A stretch of DNA of 13,884 nucleotides from Oscillospiraceae bacterium (GCA_024690695.1 JAILOS010000077.1:1-13884), one strand, 5' to 3'; shown: positions 1 through 5,744, counted from the first letter of the stretch. Notes: generated by a model from the letters alone, not told the origin. A program made the numbers and translations.

Positions 1-119
<119 letters not shown>

Positions 120-249
120 TGGTATCTTAAAGCCTTCCGGCTCTAAAATCATTTCTTGATCGCTTCTTAGCTCTCAAAAGAATTCTTTATAGTCTTTTCA
201 GACTTAAAAGCCCTTTTCTTGGTGCTTATTTGCATAAGCTGTTCTTACG

Positions 250-266
250 TTGTTCAATTTTCAAGG
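250..266 (-). promoter_or_regulatory. boxA-like antitermination motif in the 16S leader
   Basis: The minus strand reads CCTTGAAAATTGAACAA. This closely resembles the leader element found shortly before 16S genes in many Firmicutes, to which NusB/NusE bind to make RNA polymerase resistant to termination. It lies downstream of both rRNA promoters and about 130 nt before the mature 16S end. A GCTC-GAAA-GAGC hairpin (282-293) precedes it, and an AGCC-GGAA-GGCT hairpin (about 131-142) follows it near the 16S end. Assignment is by similarity only. Confidence 0.5.
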
Positions 267-305
267 TACATTCCAAGCTCTGCTCTTTCGAGCGACAGCT
301 TGATT

Positions 306-334
306 AGTATACCGCGGAGATCTTCGTTTGTCAA
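306..334 (-). promoter_or_regulatory. rRNA promoter P2 (sigma-A type)
   Basis: On the minus strand, TTGACA (329-334) is separated by 17 bp from TATACT (306-311). This is a near-perfect vegetative promoter directed at the 16S gene, with a predicted start near 299. An A-rich stretch (AAAGAAAAAAG) sits immediately upstream of the -35. It is the downstream member of a tandem pair, the usual arrangement for rRNA operons. Confidence 0.85.
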
Positions 335-357
335 GAACTTTTTTCTTTCCGTGAGGG

Positions 358-404
358 AAAAAACAAGCACCCGACAAAAACCCGAGGCACTCCTGAGGTG
401 CTTG
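358..404 (-). terminator. terminator-like hairpin between rRNA promoters P1 and P2
   Basis: On the minus strand CAAGCACC (397-404) can pair with GGTGCTTG (364-371), giving an 8-bp stem followed directly by six T (358-363). The 25-nt loop contains a smaller hairpin (AGG-AGTG-CCT) followed by its own TTTTT. The P1 start should fall at about 401-403, so the 5' arm would be the very first nucleotides of the P1 transcript. It could stop read-through from upstream or attenuate P1 transcripts. A role is inferred. Confidence 0.5.
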
Positions 405-407
405 GCT

Positions 408-436
408 AATATAGCATTGAATTTGCCTCTTGTCAA
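408..436 (-). promoter_or_regulatory. rRNA promoter P1 (sigma-A type)
   Basis: On the minus strand, TTGACA (431-436), a 17-bp spacer and TATATT (408-413) form a strong vegetative promoter with a predicted start at about 401-403. It lies about 100 bp upstream of P2 and is oriented the same way. Three phased A-tracts lie just upstream of its -35. Confidence 0.85.
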
Positions 437-439
437 CAC

Positions 440-467
440 TTTTTTGTTCCTTTTTTGAAGTTTTTTT
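440..467 (-). promoter_or_regulatory. phased A-tracts / UP element upstream of P1
   Basis: On the minus strand, three A-runs (461-467, 451-456 and 440-445) recur every 10-11 bp, immediately upstream of the P1 -35 at 431-436. A-tracts in helical register bend DNA, and in rRNA promoters such A-rich DNA binds the alpha C-terminal domains of RNA polymerase (UP element). The spacing is seen directly; the function is inferred from rRNA promoters in general. Confidence 0.6.
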
Positions 468-509
468 CAGCCCTCAAAATCTTGTGGTCCGGCCGAAAAA
501 ACAGGCACA

Positions 510-547
510 AAATACCGCGCCGCTCCGAGGCTTTCGGAGCGGCGCGG
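510..547 (-). terminator. terminator of the zinc-ribbon membrane protein gene
   Basis: A perfect 14-bp GC-rich stem (534-547 pairing with 515-528, loop 529-533) lies 16 bp after the stop codon on the minus strand, followed by TATTTTG. The U-tract is short and interrupted, but the stem is very stable. It also separates this gene from the rRNA promoters about 80 bp further on. Confidence 0.75.
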
Positions 548-563
548 CCTTGCTGGATCAGGC

Positions 564-1379
564 TTATTTGCCGATGTACGGCAGCGGTTCTTTTTTATTG
601 TTGAGCACATTTTTGATGCCGATGAAGGCCATAAACAGTGAAAACACGCTGACGGCCCAGCCGATGTGAAACCAGGAGCCGACGCCCGTAAGGATCGCGC
701 TCCAGATAAACAGCCGCAGCCCCTGTCTGGCATGGAATTTGGTGAAATCGTCGTTCCCCAGCAGCAGCGGCAGCAGGAAGAGCGGCCCGATGTAGGACAG
801 GATCGGCAGGATCTTCTCGCCGGCCAGTTCAAATTCCTTCTGCGCCTTGTTGGCGGCGTCGGAATTGACGAAATCGCGCAGCTTCTCGGCCGCCTGCTCA
901 AAGCCTCTCTCCGTCTTGTCGTCGGAATCGGAATCGTCGACCTCATGCACCGTTCCGCCGATCTTGATGTTTTTCGTGCCGTCGGCGTTCACGACGACGT
1001 GGACCGCGTCGCCGATCTTGATGTTTTTCGTGCCGTCGGGATTGACCTCGACGTGCACGCCGCCCTCGCTCTTCTCCCGGCGCAGTCTCTCCTGCTCCCG
1101 GCGATTGCGCTCCTCCTGCTCCTGCTGGCGGCGGTGCAGCTCCTCCTGTTCGCGTTCGCGGCGCTGACGCTCCCGCTCGGCCCAGATCCGGTCGTTCTCC
1201 CGGCGCTCCGCACGGCGGCGCTCCGCCTCCTCGAGCTCGGAGCGCGCCGATTCTTCCCGCGCGGCCTGAGCCTGCGCGGCAGCGCGCATTTTTTCTTCTT
1301 TTTCCTTGTCGTAGCCGCAGGCCGGGCAGCTCGTCCAGCCGTCCGGAACGTAGGCTCCGCAGCGATCGCAGTATGCCAT
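564..1379 (-). CDS. zinc-ribbon, coiled-coil, Tic20/DUF4870-like membrane protein
   Basis: The product is 271 aa and its function is unknown. The order of parts is: an N-terminal zinc ribbon with Cys4, Cys7, Cys18 and Cys21; a highly charged Arg/Glu/Gln-rich stretch, residues 25-104, very likely a long helix or coiled coil; two tandem 18-residue repeats of the form VHVxVNxDGTKNIKIG (108-143) with an acidic tail; an amphipathic segment (155-188); and a C-terminal membrane region with hydrophobic segments around 190-207, 222-236 and 238-255. The YIGPLFLLPLL...FHARQGL pattern resembles Tic20/DUF4870-type small membrane proteins. There is no signal peptide, so the zinc ribbon is probably cytoplasmic. 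ATG at 1379 is preceded by GGAGGAG. The gene has its own promoter upstream (1432-1460) and a terminator downstream, so it looks monocistronic. The domain assignment is from pattern memory, not a search. Confidence 0.8.
   Translation of the reverse strand: MAYCDRCGAYVPDGWTSCPACGYDKEKEEKMRAAAQAQAAREESARSELEEAERRRAERRENDRIWAERERQRREREQEELHRRQQEQEERNRREQERLRREKSEGGVHVEVNPDGTKNIKIGDAVHVVVNADGTKNIKIGGTVHEVDDSDSDDKTERGFEQAAEKLRDFVNSDAANKAQKEFELAGEKILPILSYIGPLFLLPLLLGNDDFTKFHARQGLRLFIWSAILTGVGSWFHIGWAVSVFSLFMAFIGIKNVLNNKKEPLPYIGK
951..1058 (-). repeat. two tandem 54-bp coding repeats in the zinc-ribbon protein
   Basis: Codons 108-125 and 126-143 are tandem copies encoding VHVEVNPDGTKNIKIG and VHVVVNADGTKNIKIG plus two linker residues each. 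The DNA copies are nearly identical through the DGTKNIKIG part (ATCTTGATGTTTTTCGTGCC on the plus strand) and differ elsewhere. A third, decayed VHEVDD start follows. This is consistent with a recent internal duplication. Confidence 0.85.
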
Positions 1380-1431
1380 GGTCTCCTCCGCCTTTCGCGC
1401 CGCAAGACCGGCGCGCGCAGTTTACCGTAGT

Positions 1432-1460
1432 ATTATATGATAAAGCGGCGCGCTTTGCAA
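1432..1460 (-). promoter_or_regulatory. promoter of the zinc-ribbon membrane protein gene
   Basis: On the minus strand TTGCAA (1455-1460), 17 bp and a consensus TATAAT (1432-1437) point at the gene starting at 1379. Predicted start is near 1425, giving a leader of about 46 nt. It begins only about 20 bp beyond the sleB stop, where I see a T6 run but no convincing terminator stem. Confidence 0.75.
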
Positions 1461-1479
1461 GAGCGGAGCAGTCAAAAAA

Positions 1480-2154
1480 TCAGGCGCAGAAGCGGTGGCG
1501 GCCGATCGTGACGATTGCGGGACGCGACCAGATCCAGGCGCTGGTGGCCGTGGCGGGGTTGAAATAGTAGATCGCGCCGCCGCTCGGGTCCCAGCCGTTG
1601 AGCGCGTCCTGCGCGGCGCGGTAGGCGCTCTCGGCGATCGGCTTGTTGAACTGTCCGTCGCTGACGCAGGTAAAAGCGCCGTTCTGATAGATCACGCCGG
1701 ACACGGTGTTGGGAAAGGACGGGTGCCGCACGCGGTTGAGCACGACCGCGCCGACGGCGACCTGGCCGACGTAGGGCTCGCCGCGGGCCTCGGCGGAGAT
1801 CAGCCGCGCGAGCAGATAGAGGTCGCCGGAGCTGTCCGAGCCCGCGGCTCCCCCGCCCGTCGGCAGACCGAGGGCCGCCAGAGTCTGCGGCCCGACCTGT
1901 CCGTCAGCGTTCAGGCCGTTTTTGCGCTGGAACCAGCGCACGGCGGCCTCGGTGCGGCTGCCGAAGACGCCGTCGACCGCGCCGTCGTAGTAGCCCCAGT
2001 TCTTCAGCCGCTTCTGGATCTCCGTCACCGTCGCGCCCGAGGAGCCGCGGCGGTAGAGCTCGGCGCTGGCGTTCTGCGCCAGGGCGATCAGCAGCAGGTT
2101 CACCGCGACGAGGATCGCCGCGGCTATCACGCGCCGTCTGGTTTTTTCGCTCAT
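1480..2154 (-). CDS. sleB: spore cortex-lytic enzyme SleB
   Basis: SleB is a lytic transglycosylase that degrades muramic-lactam-containing cortex peptidoglycan during germination. From the chosen start the protein has 224 aa: a signal peptide (hydrophobic 9-26, likely cleaved after AQNASA at 31), a PG_binding_1 domain (about 37-95, with GAVDGVFGSRTEAAVRWFQ), a Gly/Ser linker, and a Hydrolase_2 catalytic domain (about 113-222). The catalytic Glu is probably Glu122 in SAEARGEPY, the conserved first Glu of that motif. The start is ATG at 2154; GTG at 2169 is also open, but GGGGGATG (2160-2167) is then an ideal ribosome binding site for 2154. The gene follows thrS on the same strand with no ypeB beside it. 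Its binding site is buried in the thrS terminator stem, and a candidate sigma-G promoter lies in the same hairpin. It implies a spore former. Confidence 0.93.
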   Translation of the reverse strand: MSEKTRRRVIAAAILVAVNLLLIALAQNASAELYRRGSSGATVTEIQKRLKNWGYYDGAVDGVFGSRTEAAVRWFQRKNGLNADGQVGPQTLAALGLPTGGGAAGSDSSGDLYLLARLISAEARGEPYVGQVAVGAVVLNRVRHPSFPNTVSGVIYQNGAFTCVSDGQFNKPIAESAYRAAQDALNGWDPSGGAIYYFNPATATSAWIWSRPAIVTIGRHRFCA

Positions 2155-2198
2155 AAAAACATCCCCCACAAGCTGTTTTCGATAGCTTGTGAGGGATG
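2155..2198 (-). terminator. thrS terminator whose stem contains the sleB ribosome binding site
   Basis: On the minus strand, CATCCCTCACAAGCT (2184-2198) pairs along all 15 bases (one G-U) with AGCTTGTGGGGGATG (2160-2174) around a 9-nt loop (2175-2183), followed at once by TTTTT (2155-2159) and the sleB ATG (2154). This is a textbook intrinsic terminator 41 bp after the thrS stop. Its 3' arm is also the sleB Shine-Dalgarno sequence, so any thrS read-through RNA would have that site locked. Confidence 0.88.
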
Positions 2199-2212
2199 CG
2201 GAGCTTTTATTC
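2183..2212 (-). promoter_or_regulatory. candidate forespore sigma-G promoter for sleB
   Basis: On the minus strand GAATA (2208-2212), an 18-bp spacer and CAAGCTA (2183-2189) match the sigma-F/sigma-G pattern (GHATR, about 18 bp, CATNNTA) except for A in place of T at the third -10 position. Start would be near 2175-2177, inside the loop of the thrS terminator. sleB is sigma-G dependent in Bacillus subtilis, which supports the idea; the match itself is short and could be chance. Confidence 0.4.
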
Positions 2213-2239
2213 GTTCCGTTTCAAAACGGCGGCTTTGCC

Positions 2240-4033
2240 TCAGTCGTGCGCCTTGGTGCGGATCTCCTCGCTGATCTTCGCAATGAAGTCCTCAAGGCTC
2301 ATCGCGCCGAGGTCCTCTCCCTTGCGGGTGCGGACGGAGACCGTGTTGTTCTCGACGTCGCGGTCGCCGATGACGAGCATATAGGGGATCTTCTGCATCT
2401 GCGCCTCGCGGATCTTGTAGCCCAGCTTTTCGGAGCGGTAGTCCGCCTCGACGGCGAGATCGGCGGCGGCGAGCTTTTCGGCGAGCTGCGCGGCGTAGTC
2501 GTGCGCGCGGTCCGTGATCGGGAGGATCCGCACCTGCTCGGGCATCATCCAGGTCGGCAGCGCGCCGGCGTAGCGCTCGATCAGGTAGGCCAGCGTGCGC
2601 TCGTAGCAGCCGAGGCTGGTGCGGTGGATGATATAGGGGCGTTTCTTCTGGCCGTCGGCGTCGGTGTACTCCATGCCGAACTTCTCGGCCAGCAGCATAT
2701 CGACCTGGATCGTGACGATCGTGTCCTCCTTGCCGAAGACGTTGCGGTACTGGATATCCAGCTTCGGCCCGTAGAACGCGGCCTCGTCGAAGCCGATCGT
2801 GTACTCCACGCCGAGGTCGTCGAGGATGGTCTTCATCGTGCTCTGCGCCATCTCCCACTGCTCCGCCGTACCCTCGTATTTGTTGTTGGGGTTGGCGGGA
2901 TCCCACTGGGAGAAGCGGAAGCTGCAGTTTTCCAGCATGCCGACCGTCTCAAGGCAGTACTTGGCAAGCTCCAGGCAGCCCTTGAACTCCTCCTCGAGCT
3001 GTTCAGGGCGGAGGATCAGATGGCCCTCGGAGATCGTGAACTGGCGCACGCGGATCAAGCCGTGCATCTCGCCGGAGTCCTCGTTGCGGAAGAGCGTCGA
3101 GGTCTCGCCCAGGCGCATCGGCAGGTCGCGGTAGCTGCGGGCGCGGTTAAGGAAGACCTGGTACTGGAAGGGGCAGGTCATCGGGCGCAGGGCAAAGCAC
3201 TCCTTCGTCTCATCGTCGGGATCGCCGAGGATGAACATGCCGTCCCGGTAGTGGTCCCAGTGGCCGGAGATCTTGTACAGCTCGCGCTTGGCCATGAAGG
3301 GGGTCTTCGTCAGCAGATAGCCGCGGCGGCGCTCCTCGTCCTCGACCCAGCGCTGCAGAGTCTGGATGACGCGCGCGCCCTTGGGCAGCAGGATCGGCAG
3401 TCCCTGGCCGATCACGTCGACCGTCGTGAAGAACTCGAGCTCGCGGCCGAGCTTGTTGTGGTCGCGCTTGAGCGCCTCGGCCTGCCGGGCCAGATACTCG
3501 TCGAGCTCCGCCTTGCTGGGATAGCAGGTGCCGTAGATGCGCTGGAGCATCTTGCGGTTCGAGTCGCCGCGCCAGTAGGCGCCGGTGGCGGAGGTGAGCT
3601 TGATCGCGTTGCCCTTGACGCGGCCGGTGGAATCCAGATGCGGGCCGGCGCAGAGGTCCGTAAACTCGCCCTGACGGTAGAAGCTGATGACGGCATCCTC
3701 GGGGAGATCGCGGATCAGCTCCACCTTGTAGGGCTCCTCCCGCTCCTCCATGAAGCGCACGGCCTCCTCGCGGGGCAGCTCAAAGCGCTCGAGCTTCAGC
3801 TTCTCCTTGCAGATCCGGCGCATCTCGCCCTCGAGCTGCTCCAGGATCTCCGGCGTGAAGGAGAAGGGCGCGTCAAAGTCGTAGTAAAAGCCGTTCTCGA
3901 TGGCCGGGCCGATGGCCAGCTTGACCTCGGGGAACAGGCGCTTGACCGCCTGGGCCAGGATATGGCTGGTGGTGTGACGGTAGGTATTTTTATAGGCGGG
4001 GTTTTCAAAAGTGTACAGATTCTTCTCGTCCAT
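2240..4033 (-). CDS. thrS: threonine--tRNA ligase (ThrRS) lacking the N-terminal TGS domain
   Basis: ThrRS charges tRNA-Thr and hydrolyses mischarged Ser-tRNA-Thr. The 597-aa product begins at ATG 4033, preceded by AAGGAGGAG (4040-4048); upstream in-frame codons lie in the leader. It starts directly at the editing domain, with HTTSH (His20, His24) and CAGPH (Cys128, His132), so the usual ~60-residue TGS domain is absent. The class II catalytic core follows: zinc ligands are Cys287 (RPMTCPFQ), His338 and His470 (IIHRTSLG), motif 2 is around RVRQFTISEGHLI (328-340), and motif 3 is LGCYERTLAYLIERYAG (474-490). An anticodon-binding domain spans about 500-597. The motif 2 loop and the residues after Cys287 differ from the usual QFTQDDAH and CPGH, as in a divergent ThrRS subgroup. 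Expression is controlled by a T-box leader; transcription ends at a terminator shared with the sleB ribosome binding site. Confidence 0.97.
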   Translation of the reverse strand: MDEKNLYTFENPAYKNTYRHTTSHILAQAVKRLFPEVKLAIGPAIENGFYYDFDAPFSFTPEILEQLEGEMRRICKEKLKLERFELPREEAVRFMEEREEPYKVELIRDLPEDAVISFYRQGEFTDLCAGPHLDSTGRVKGNAIKLTSATGAYWRGDSNRKMLQRIYGTCYPSKAELDEYLARQAEALKRDHNKLGRELEFFTTVDVIGQGLPILLPKGARVIQTLQRWVEDEERRRGYLLTKTPFMAKRELYKISGHWDHYRDGMFILGDPDDETKECFALRPMTCPFQYQVFLNRARSYRDLPMRLGETSTLFRNEDSGEMHGLIRVRQFTISEGHLILRPEQLEEEFKGCLELAKYCLETVGMLENCSFRFSQWDPANPNNKYEGTAEQWEMAQSTMKTILDDLGVEYTIGFDEAAFYGPKLDIQYRNVFGKEDTIVTIQVDMLLAEKFGMEYTDADGQKKRPYIIHRTSLGCYERTLAYLIERYAGALPTWMMPEQVRILPITDRAHDYAAQLAEKLAAADLAVEADYRSEKLGYKIREAQMQKIPYMLVIGDRDVENNTVSVRTRKGEDLGAMSLEDFIAKISEEIRTKAHD

Positions 4034-4078
4034 GGGGATCTCCTCCTTATTAAAAACAGGCTGCAAGGCGTCCGGCTT

Positions 4079-4307
4079 CAAACAAAAACACCCTCGGCGG
4101 CCGCATGGCCGTCAAGGGTGCGAAATCGCACGGTTCCACCTTGATGTTTCACTCGTTTGCGCGCGTAACGGGCGCGGCGCGGGGAGGCATTTCCTCCTCC
4201 CGGCTCGGGAGCGGTCGCCGCAAAGGCGCTTTCGGGGCAGCTTTCAGCCGGGGCTGCCCTCTCTGTGCGCTGCGTCTTTTGCGCGTTCTCCGTCAAAGCC
4301 TTTGAAC
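4079..4307 (-). ncRNA. T-box riboswitch leader of thrS
   Basis: The leader senses uncharged tRNA-Thr and lets transcription continue into thrS. On the minus strand, the T-box AAGGTGGAACCG is at 4131-4142. The antiterminator (4113-4143) has CAAGG/CCTTG, the T-box bulge TGGAACC and GTGCG-ATTT-CGCAC. The competing terminator is at 4089-4120. Stem I features are an AGAGAG motif (4259-4264) next to a GGGCAGC/GCTGCCC distal stem (4253-4259 with 4235-4241) whose loop contains GGCTGAAA. A threonine codon ACC (4213-4215) on the 3' side, followed by G and the CTCC/GGAG base pairing (4208-4211 with 4288-4291), is the best specifier candidate; an alternative pairing of the stem base (4298-4304 with 4221-4227) makes this tentative. 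Confidence 0.93.
4080..4120 (-). terminator. regulated terminator of the thrS T-box
   Basis: On the minus strand, a 14-position stem (4107-4120 with 4089-4102, one A-C mismatch and one G-U) closes an ATGC loop and is followed by TTTTTGTTT. Its 5' arm shares 4113-4120 with the antiterminator, so the two structures exclude each other. It lies about 47 bp before the thrS start codon. Confidence 0.9.
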
Positions 4308-4313
4308 AAGTGC

Positions 4314-4342
4314 ATGATAGCACGCCCGCCGCCTTCTGTCAA
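4314..4342 (-). promoter_or_regulatory. thrS promoter
   Basis: On the minus strand TTGACA (4337-4342), a 17-bp spacer and TATCAT (4314-4319) give a strong sigma-A promoter with a predicted start near 4307, at the 5' boundary of the T-box leader. The resulting leader is about 274 nt, typical for a T-box gene. It is divergent from the ychF promoter about 85 bp away. Confidence 0.88.
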
Positions 4343-4363
4343 GAAGCGGAAACGGCCGATTTC

Positions 4364-4394
4364 CGGGAAAACGCGACATTTTTTCCCGTTTTTT
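4364..4394 (+). terminator. orphan terminator-like hairpin between the divergent thrS and ychF promoters
   Basis: CGGGAAAA (4364-4371) and TTTTCCCG (4381-4388) form an 8-bp stem with a 9-nt loop, followed by six T (4389-4394) on the plus strand. No plus-strand gene lies upstream, so it would only stop transcription running antisense to thrS or its leader. It overlaps a second dyad (CGGAAA 4347-4352 with TTTCCG 4360-4365). The structure is seen; use as an insulator is inferred. Confidence 0.5.
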
Positions 4395-4426
4395 CCGAAG
4401 GCGGCGCGATTTCGGCCTCTGCGGAC

Positions 4427-4455
4427 TTGTGAAACGCCCGGGGCTTTGCTATAAT
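4427..4455 (+). promoter_or_regulatory. ychF promoter
   Basis: TTGTGA (4427-4432), a 17-bp spacer and a consensus TATAAT (4450-4455) precede ychF, with start expected near 4461-4463 and a 5' leader of about 64 nt. Confidence 0.85.
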
Positions 4456-4456
4456 A

Positions 4457-4499
4457 GGGAGCGATCATAACCGCGCTCCCGGCGTCCGTCCGACGCCGG
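4457..4499 (+). promoter_or_regulatory. dyad over the ychF start site and a leader hairpin
   Basis: GGGAGCG (4457-4463) and CGCTCCC (4474-4480) form an inverted repeat that spans the predicted transcription start, a position suited to an operator. Directly after it, CCGGCGTC (4479-4486) and GACGCCGG (4492-4499) make an 8-bp hairpin with a 5-nt loop, ending 11 nt before the AAGGAG binding site (4511-4516). No known regulator or RNA family is recognised. Confidence 0.4.
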
Positions 4500-4525
4500 C
4501 GAACCCGACGAAGGAGACGAAGAGC

Positions 4526-5599
4526 ATGAAATTAGGGATCGTAGGCCTGCCGAACGCGGGCAAGACGACGCTTTTCAACGCGCTGACCGGCTCGAAGGCC
4601 GAGACCGGCAGCTACACCGCGGCCGGCGCGAAGCCGAACATCGGTCAGGCCAAAGTGCCGGACGAGCGGCTCGACTGGCTGGCGGCATACTGGCACCCGA
4701 AAAAATACAGCCCCGCGACGATCGACTTCGTGGATGTGCCGGGCGTGAGCTCCGGCGGCAAGGGCAACGAGGTCTTTCAGGCCATCCGGCAGGTGGACGC
4801 GCTGGTGCAGGTCGTGCGCTGCTTCAACGACGAGGACGTGTTCCTCGAGCCGGCCGACGCCGTGCGCGACGCCGAGAGCTTCGAGCTGGAGCTGATCCTG
4901 GCCGACATGGATATCGTCGAGCGCCGTCTCGAGCGCGCGAAGAAAAACGCCAAGGGCGGCGACAAGAAGTACCGGCGCGAGGCCGAGATGTGCGAGGCGC
5001 TGCTGGCGCATCTGAGCGAGGAAAAGCCCGCGCGCGACTTCGCGTTCACCGACGAGGACAAGGACATTCTGGCCGACGGCGGGCTGCTGACCGTCAAGCC
5101 CGTGATCTACGCGGCCAACCTTGACGAGGCGGGCATGAGCCGTTACGCCGAGGACCCTAACTTCAAGGCGCTCACCGAATACGCCGCAAAGAGCGGCGCG
5201 GCGGTGCTGCCGGTGGCGGCGAAGTTTGAGGAGGACCTCGCGGAGCTCGATCCCGAGGAGGCGCAGCTGTTCATGGAGGACCTCGGCCTGACCGAGACCG
5301 GGCTCGACCGCCTGATCAAAACCTCCTACGCCCTGCTGGGCTATATCTCCTTCCTCACCGCCGGCGAGGACGACGTGCACGCCTGGACGATCGTCAAGGG
5401 GACGAAGGCGCCGAAGGCCGCCGGCAAGATCCACACCGACATCGAGCGCGGCTTCATCCGCGCCGAGATCGTCGCCTTCGAGGATCTGAAGGCCTGCGGC
5501 AGCATGGCCGCCGCGAAGGAGAAGGGCCACTTCCGTCTCGAGGGCAAGGACTACGTGATGCAGGACGGCGACGTGACCATGTTCCGGTTCAACGTGTAA
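4526..5599 (+). CDS. ychF: redox-regulated ATPase YchF (OLA1 family)
   Basis: YchF is a P-loop NTPase of the Obg group that binds ATP rather than GTP and associates with ribosomes; it has been linked to stress and redox responses. The 357-aa protein is full length. Visible motifs are the P-loop GLPNAGKTT (7-15), DVPG (70-73) and the altered specificity motif NLDE (198-201), where the Asn-x-x-Glu form is what gives the family its ATP preference. A helical/coiled-coil insertion lies at about 115-170 and a C-terminal TGS domain at about 275-357 (ISFLTAGEDDVHAW...DGDVTMFRF). ATG at 4526 has AAGGAG at 4511-4516. The gene stands alone between its promoter (4427-4455) and terminator (5617-5650). Confidence 0.97.
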   Translation: MKLGIVGLPNAGKTTLFNALTGSKAETGSYTAAGAKPNIGQAKVPDERLDWLAAYWHPKKYSPATIDFVDVPGVSSGGKGNEVFQAIRQVDALVQVVRCFNDEDVFLEPADAVRDAESFELELILADMDIVERRLERAKKNAKGGDKKYRREAEMCEALLAHLSEEKPARDFAFTDEDKDILADGGLLTVKPVIYAANLDEAGMSRYAEDPNFKALTEYAAKSGAAVLPVAAKFEEDLAELDPEEAQLFMEDLGLTETGLDRLIKTSYALLGYISFLTAGEDDVHAWTIVKGTKAPKAAGKIHTDIERGFIRAEIVAFEDLKACGSMAAAKEKGHFRLEGKDYVMQDGDVTMFRFNV

Positions 5600-5616
5600 A
5601 GCAAGCCTTTTCTTCG

Positions 5617-5650
5617 CCCGCCGCGTTTTCGGAGACGCGGCGGGTGTTTT
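5617..5650 (+). terminator. ychF terminator
   Basis: CCCGCCGCGT (5617-5626) pairs perfectly with ACGCGGCGGG (5635-5644) around an 8-nt loop and is followed by TGTTTT. It starts 17 bp after the ychF stop and is 26 bp before the -35 of the next promoter. Confidence 0.85.
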
Positions 5651-5675
5651 CATCCTCCCTGACAAGAAAAAAGAC

Positions 5676-5704
5676 TTGACAGCCGCGGCGGGAGGTGCTA
5701 TACT
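5676..5704 (+). promoter_or_regulatory. promoter of the ylxM-ffh-rpsP-khpA unit
   Basis: TTGACA (5676-5681), a 17-bp spacer and TATACT (5699-5704) form a strong sigma-A promoter; start is expected near 5711, about 34 nt before the ylxM GTG. The TTG of the -35 opens the ylxM reading frame but cannot be its start codon, since it lies upstream of the transcription start. Confidence 0.88.
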
Positions 5705-5744
5705 CTGCCAAGCTGAAATGCTTGACAGAGAGGGAGGCGGCGCC

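Noticed and set aside
254..439. Small open frames in the rRNA leader on both strands
   Set aside because: They overlap two strong promoters and the hairpin, have no ribosome binding sites and no recognisable product.
2155..2169. GTG at 2169 as the sleB start
   Set aside because: It would place the ideal binding site GGGGGATG inside the coding sequence and leave no site upstream; ATG 2154 fits better.
2189..4144. 651-residue open frame on the plus strand opposite thrS
   Set aside because: It mirrors thrS, a certain gene. It results from the GC-rich codon pattern on the other strand and has no recognisable domain or binding site.
5676..5744. TTG at 5676 as the ylxM start
   Set aside because: It is part of the -35 box and upstream of the predicted transcription start.
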